Shown here piece after piece: positions 60,280 to 64,000 of a stretch of DNA of 64,000 nt; position 1 is the stretch's first letter; every line of letters begins with the position of its first letter. Origin of the DNA: Lepidostoma basale (taxonomy: Eukaryota > Arthropoda > Insecta > Trichoptera > Lepidostomatidae); NCBI GenBank assembly GCA_022606425.2, contig JAHDVF020000732.1, positions 124,001 to 188,000 of the forward strand, in the 5' to 3' direction. The notes under the pieces are model-generated. The model was not told where the DNA came from, made no database searches, and worked only from the letters and a program-made list of their open reading frames with translations. The position numbers and the translations under genes are program-made.

Positions 60280-61020
60280 TATATACACGTGTATTTGAGA
60301 TGTATTATAACAATAAATTTTTTTATTTTATGATTGAATTTGAAAAATTTACTATTAGACAGTGTTAAGATCTCCATTATATTATATTACATAAAAAAAA
60401 TTCAGGAAATTTGTGTTTAATTATTCTATTTATATAAATATACTATATATGAACATAATGCGTGCCACATGCTTTTTATATTATGTCATATCAATAATAT
60501 CCCCAGAGAAATTTAGCCGCAATAAAGCCCAAGTTACATTCACCCTAAAACACACATCGCATGCCACAGATATATGCCAGAATGTAAAGACAATGATTGT
60601 TTATTAGAAAAAAAGTTTTTTAATTTGCATGCTCAATAATATTCGTGTGAAAAATTAAAGTGGGCGAGCGTTAGATTTAATGAGATCAAAGCTTTACAGA
60701 TAGTGTTCGGCCCAAAGAAAGAAAATAATGTACAATTTATAGGTACTTTTGTTTGGAGTAGTACTTTTTTTATGTCAGGATAAAAAAATCTAAAAAACGA
60801 TTAAAATATAAATGATATATTTTAACATTATAAATATTACACTTCCTTTTTTATGATTCTTATCTATAACTCTTTTTTTGATGGACACAAATTCTAATAG
60901 ATAAAAAAAACATTAATTGTTTTTACATACAAAAAACTCTTCAATGGCACCAAACTTGTATATCATTAGTATGAATTTCGAATCAAAGTTAATCATTCAA
61001 CTATTACATTCGTAAAACAT
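60280..61020. other. AT-rich sequence, nothing recognised
   Basis: Short openings at 60413-60607 have no motif. No supported feature. Confidence 0.4.
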
Positions 61021-61039
61021 AAGAGTATATTTAAATGTT

Positions 61040-61290
61040 TAATTAAATTACTTTGTTTTTTGTATCACAATTGTATTTTATTTTACGCGACATCTGTTTC
61101 ATCAACCTATGTCGATATATCAGGTGTTACAAATTTTATTATTGTAACACCTGATGATGTCAACATAGGTTGATAAAACAGCTGTCGCGTTAAATAAAAT
61201 ACAATTGTGATACAAAAAACAAAGTTATTTAATTTAACACTTTAAAATCTTAAGGTATCATTTTATTTCGGCCAAAACAATGGACTATAA
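61040..61290. repeat. H1 palindromic repeat, copy G
   Basis: The outer arms ACTTTGTTTTTTGTATCACA and TGTGATACAAAAAACAAAGT are perfect complements, so the terminal part is very well kept. The + unit has CTGATGA (61151-61157) and GTCAAC...GTTGAT, but AAAAC in place of GAAAC. The minus unit core is degraded. The right flank TATTTCGGCCAAAACAATGG is as in copies A and B. Confidence 0.85.
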
Positions 61291-61825
61291 GAATATATCT
61301 GTTTTATAGCTTCTAATTTTGATAATTTTGTTTAAAAATATAATGAAAGGATATTTAAATTAAACGAAAAATTCACAGGATCAATTCGTAACCTCGTGCT
61401 GTGGAAAGCGTTTGTATCGCAATTAAAATGGTTCTATTTAAGCTAAAATAGAGAACAAAGAACTGTTCAAACCGTTGAAACAAGCGATAAAGAAGCATAG
61501 AGGTATGAATAGTATCTATGGCAAATTGCTATTGAAGCAGGAAACGCATTTTTAGTATTGTAACAACAGTAGTGGTTCCAGGCGCACTCCCGAGCCATGG
61601 GCGGCTGCCGTGTATTGAAAAAGAAAAAAAAGATGAACTACTTGAAATTGGGTAAATGATTTTTTTTTTATTAAACGTGACAAGTCAAAAAAATATCGCA
61701 GTTACATTGTATACGAGATTTTTTGTTGATTTGAATGTCAATTAATGAAAATAAGTGTTTTTTCTCCTGATAACAAAATAACACTCAAATGTTCCTTAAA
61801 GATTACAAAACATGTTCATGCACAT
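61291..61825. other. Mostly AT-rich, small richer patch
   Basis: GTTCCAGGCGCACTCCCGAG and CCATGGGCGGCTGCCGTG at 61575-61613 stand out but are short. There is nothing else. Confidence 0.3.
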
Positions 61826-61829
61826 CTTA

Positions 61830-61998
61830 GTTTTTTAGTGGCATATCAGATCCTCCCGACGTCGGCTCTCACTCTGGTATAGTCCTCTCAGTCCTGTGCC
61901 AGACGGAACAACTCCCCCACCCCCCCGAATTCCAGTCCACTCCTTGATATTCTCGAGCCAGGACATTTGGGGTCTTCCCACACTGCGCCTTTCATGAT
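61830..61998 (-). pseudogene. Third LINE family, 3' end, decayed
   Basis: The minus strand reads HHERRSVGRPQMSWLENIKE, WTGIRGGGGVVPSGT and SESRRREDLICH, aligning with RRRGVGKRQLSWLQNINEWA of the nested copy at 49811. The C run at 61917-61926 interrupts it. Confidence 0.75.
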
Positions 61999-62214
61999 GG
62001 AAAAAATCACATGGTGTGAAAAAATCAATTACATTATATTTTGTATGAACTTCAATCAATAGCATTGAATATTTTTGTTGAGTTCTATTAACCATATTTT
62101 AATCTACTCGTATATTAATTACGATAATTTAATATCTGTGAATTAAATTGATCAAGCTTTGAAGCTATCGATAAAAGTAAGCTAATAACTATTGAAGAAT
62201 TCACCTGCAAAAAA
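61999..62214. other. AT-rich sequence, nothing recognised
   Basis: No supported feature. Confidence 0.4.
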
Positions 62215-62410
62215 GCTCATGAACCGTCGCTGCCCGCTTGTAATAATTACTACGTTCCAGACTTGCTGAGAGCGCCGCCAGCGCCGCGACGCTGATGAAT
62301 GAAAGCCCGACGCCGCTGGAAATGCCCAGACTTCTTTCAGATAAACACTCCCCTATCCAGCGCACCCCATGCGCGCCTCTCCTGGCGTCCCCGCCGCCGG
62401 CAAATGCTTT
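62215..62410. other. Most GC-rich island in the window
   Basis: GAGCGCCGCCAGCGCCGCGA, GAAAGCCCGACGCCGCTGG, CCCCATGCGCGCCTCTCCTG and TCCCCGCCGCCGGCAAATG. It is dense in CpG against a strongly AT-rich background, apparently unique, and stops occur in all frames. A CpG-rich regulatory block or promoter is possible. No TATA, Inr or exon can be assigned with confidence. Confidence 0.35.
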
Positions 62411-62885
62411 TAGGAATGAGCATTTGAAAATGCGTGTTGTTGGGCTTTGTAGGTTATTTTATAGTTATTAAACGAAAAATCAAACACATCACTAGTCGAT
62501 TTTAGGGCAGAATTTTAAAGAATGACCCTGTAACGAATAAGGCTGCTACAACAAGAAGTATTGCTTGTTTAGCGTTGTTAGTTGCTTCCTAAGAACGAGA
62601 AAACTTATATAGGGAACTTGAAGAACTTATTAACGTTAATTCGAGAAAATTAAGCTTCAATCGGTGGAAAAGAAACTATTCTAAAATATTTATTTCTAAA
62701 AATAAACATATGAAATTATTAATTTTTTTACACGCCGTTCGAAAAATACACCCATTACAGATCCCGGTATTAAAAATATTTCAGAGAAATTTCTAAGAAC
62801 GAAGAAGTATTTTACTAATTTTCGGTTGTTTAGATAATACATAATATTTGACATGTTAAGTTGCAGCGATCTAAGTGATGAAGTT
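62411..62885. other. AT-rich sequence, nothing recognised
   Basis: A minus-strand opening (62696-62998) runs across this and the next feature and is antisense to an RTE remnant in part. Confidence 0.4.
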
Positions 62886-62889
62886 AAAA

Positions 62890-63090
62890 AATATATTAAT
62901 AAAGCAGCAGTCATCTCTGTTTGGGACAAGGGGCATATGCTAGTGGAAAGCAAAGTCAGTATCATAAATTCAGTAATCAAAAAGTCAGTCTGACCCATAA
63001 TGACTTATGGAGTCGGAGCAAGAGAAGATACTGTGAGAACATATTCAGAATACAGGAAAATAATGTCTGTGGAAACTGTAAGAAATGTAA
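62890..63090 (+). pseudogene. Second RTE-like family, plus-strand remnant
   Basis: The + translation reads INKAAVISVWDKGHMLVESK, VSIINSVIKKSV, stop, PIMTYGVGAREDTVRTYSEY. It aligns residue by residue with VDRAAAVAGCLKDVIWRNRD, MRTDSKVRIYKTCVRPILTY and GIESRADTVKT of the copy at 24625. It is heavily diverged. Confidence 0.7.
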
Positions 63091-63219
63091 AAAAAAATTG
63101 TGTATTTATTATACTCGTATATTATACTTTTGATTATGAATATAACATTTTCACATTTTGTAAGAGTCATTCCTGTTTTTAAATTCCTTTTTCGGAAATG
63201 TTATCATTTATCTTAAAAT

Positions 63220-63440
63220 TCATAAATGAGATTCTTCGCATTTTGGAGAAAATACTCAAAAAAGGTACCGTACTTAACATTTCCACGCTTCTGTATGGTA
63301 TTGAAGGTTTGGAGGGTCTTTTAAACTCTCGAGCTTCATCTGCGTATTCTGCTTCACGGGGGGTCTGATTTGTGAAGAACATGTTGTAATGATTTCGGCT
63401 CCATATCCGCGCTACCCTTAACCCAAAATCATTTGCAAAA
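63220..63440. other. GC-richer island
   Basis: AAGGTACCGTACTTAACATT, CTCTCGAGCTTCATCTGCG, CACGGGGGGTCTGATTTG and CCATATCCGCGCTACCC. It is apparently unique. The 67-codon minus opening has no motif. Confidence 0.3.
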
Positions 63441-63780
63441 CTTTGAATTTAGGTGAAAATACACCCTCAATTGACATCTGAAATATGTTTTAAAAAATAA
63501 CGTATTTTAGAGTTTATTTCACGTTTCCCAAAATACGTATTTTAGGCTGATTCCTTGTATATTTTTAAATAATAATATTTCATTTCATTCATTCGATTAA
63601 CACTTTCTTGTTTAAAAGTTATAGATATTTTATACAATAGTATCAAACATTAAATAATTGATTATATTCTAAACAACTAATTATTAAAATTTTACAATTA
63701 ATAAGTGCTGAACTGGGATCGCAGCAAAATGTTCAGTCCAGATAGGATGTGTGAATACGAAGCTCATATTACAAAAAGTG
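63441..63780. other. AT-rich sequence with a short direct repeat
   Basis: AACGTATTTTAGAGT and ATACGTATTTTAGGCT at 63500-63548 repeat AxACGTATTTTAG. There is nothing else. Confidence 0.4.
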
Positions 63781-63789
63781 AAAATAAAA

Positions 63790-63875
63790 TTAATTCAACC
63801 GGTTTCGGCAGCTTGTTCCCATATTTTGATCACACCAGAGGATGGCAGTAAGCTGCCGAAATCGGTCAAAACTAA
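63790..63875. repeat. H3 foldback repeat, third copy
   Basis: The + unit reads CAGAGGA (63837-63843), T, GGCAG-TAAG-CTGCC, GAAAT, ATCGGT, C (63868). The facing unit (AACCGGTTTCGGCAGCTTG) keeps GAAAC and ACCGGT but not the core. As in the other H3 copies, core position 4 is A. Confidence 0.65.
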
Positions 63876-64000
63876 ATATAAATAAGTGGAATAAAACTGA
63901 ATATATATTATAAAAAAGACTATTTCATTGTTGACAATAAACTTCCACCAATGAATATCAATTAACAACTTGAATATTTTGAAATGTAAAACATTTATCA
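63876..64000. other. AT-rich window end
   Basis: No supported feature. Confidence 0.4.

Noticed and set aside
1..64000. CRISPR arrays, operons, ribosome binding sites or rRNA
   Set aside because: The window is eukaryotic repeat-rich DNA. No spaced direct-repeat array, rRNA word or bacterial gene organisation is present.

Overview
This window looks like non-coding DNA from an arthropod, most likely an insect, with a repeat-rich genome. The evidence is strong AT bias, dozens of decayed copies of non-LTR retrotransposon C-termini of the kind common in insect genomes, a tRNA-derived SINE family, mariner- and hAT-type MITEs, and many short foldback repeats. I see no complete host protein-coding gene. 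Almost every long ORF is a retroelement remnant or a chance opening. The DNA reads as intergenic or as a very large intron. A few short stretches with acceptor and donor signals and one open frame (13915-13995, 36635-36675, 54697-54738, 57024-57156) are the only candidates for host exons on the + strand, and all are tentative.

Layout. Repeat clusters alternate with GC-richer, apparently single-copy islands of 150-450 bp, for example 281-560, 781-1075, 2060-2500, 4360-4690, 12185-12440, 17330-17760, 19255-19660, 22080-22490, 37200-37570 and 62215-62410. This spacing is what conserved non-coding or regulatory blocks look like, but conservation cannot be judged from one sequence. The repeats are: (1) an RTE-like family in two subfamilies, A ending in (GTTA)n and B ending in (GTT)n, with about 20 truncated copies; (2) a second RTE-like family (24625-25130, 33638-34100, 36020-36345, 62890-63090); (3) a third LINE family that has inserted into an older copy of itself with a 12-bp target duplication (49553-50630); (4) a retroelement ending in (TTTGA)n; (5) tRNA-derived SINEs with two alternative 3' ends, two of them nested in RTE copies; (6) a deleted mariner (7341-7847), a mariner-like MITE family, and a hAT MITE with a clean 8-bp duplication (43552-43709).

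The most interesting content is a set of short foldback repeats whose arms fit the hammerhead ribozyme consensus. Family H1 (seven loci) has CTGATGA, a 6-bp stem II, GAAAC and the self-complementary ACAGCTGT as stem III. In several loci two ribozyme units face each other on opposite strands. Family H4 also keeps the core in one unit. Other families (H2, H3, H5, H6, H7) keep the same architecture with altered cores; H2 and H5 replace CTGATGA by TTGATAA, which preserves the 3-8 base pair as U-A. Functional claims here are inference from sequence and secondary structure only.
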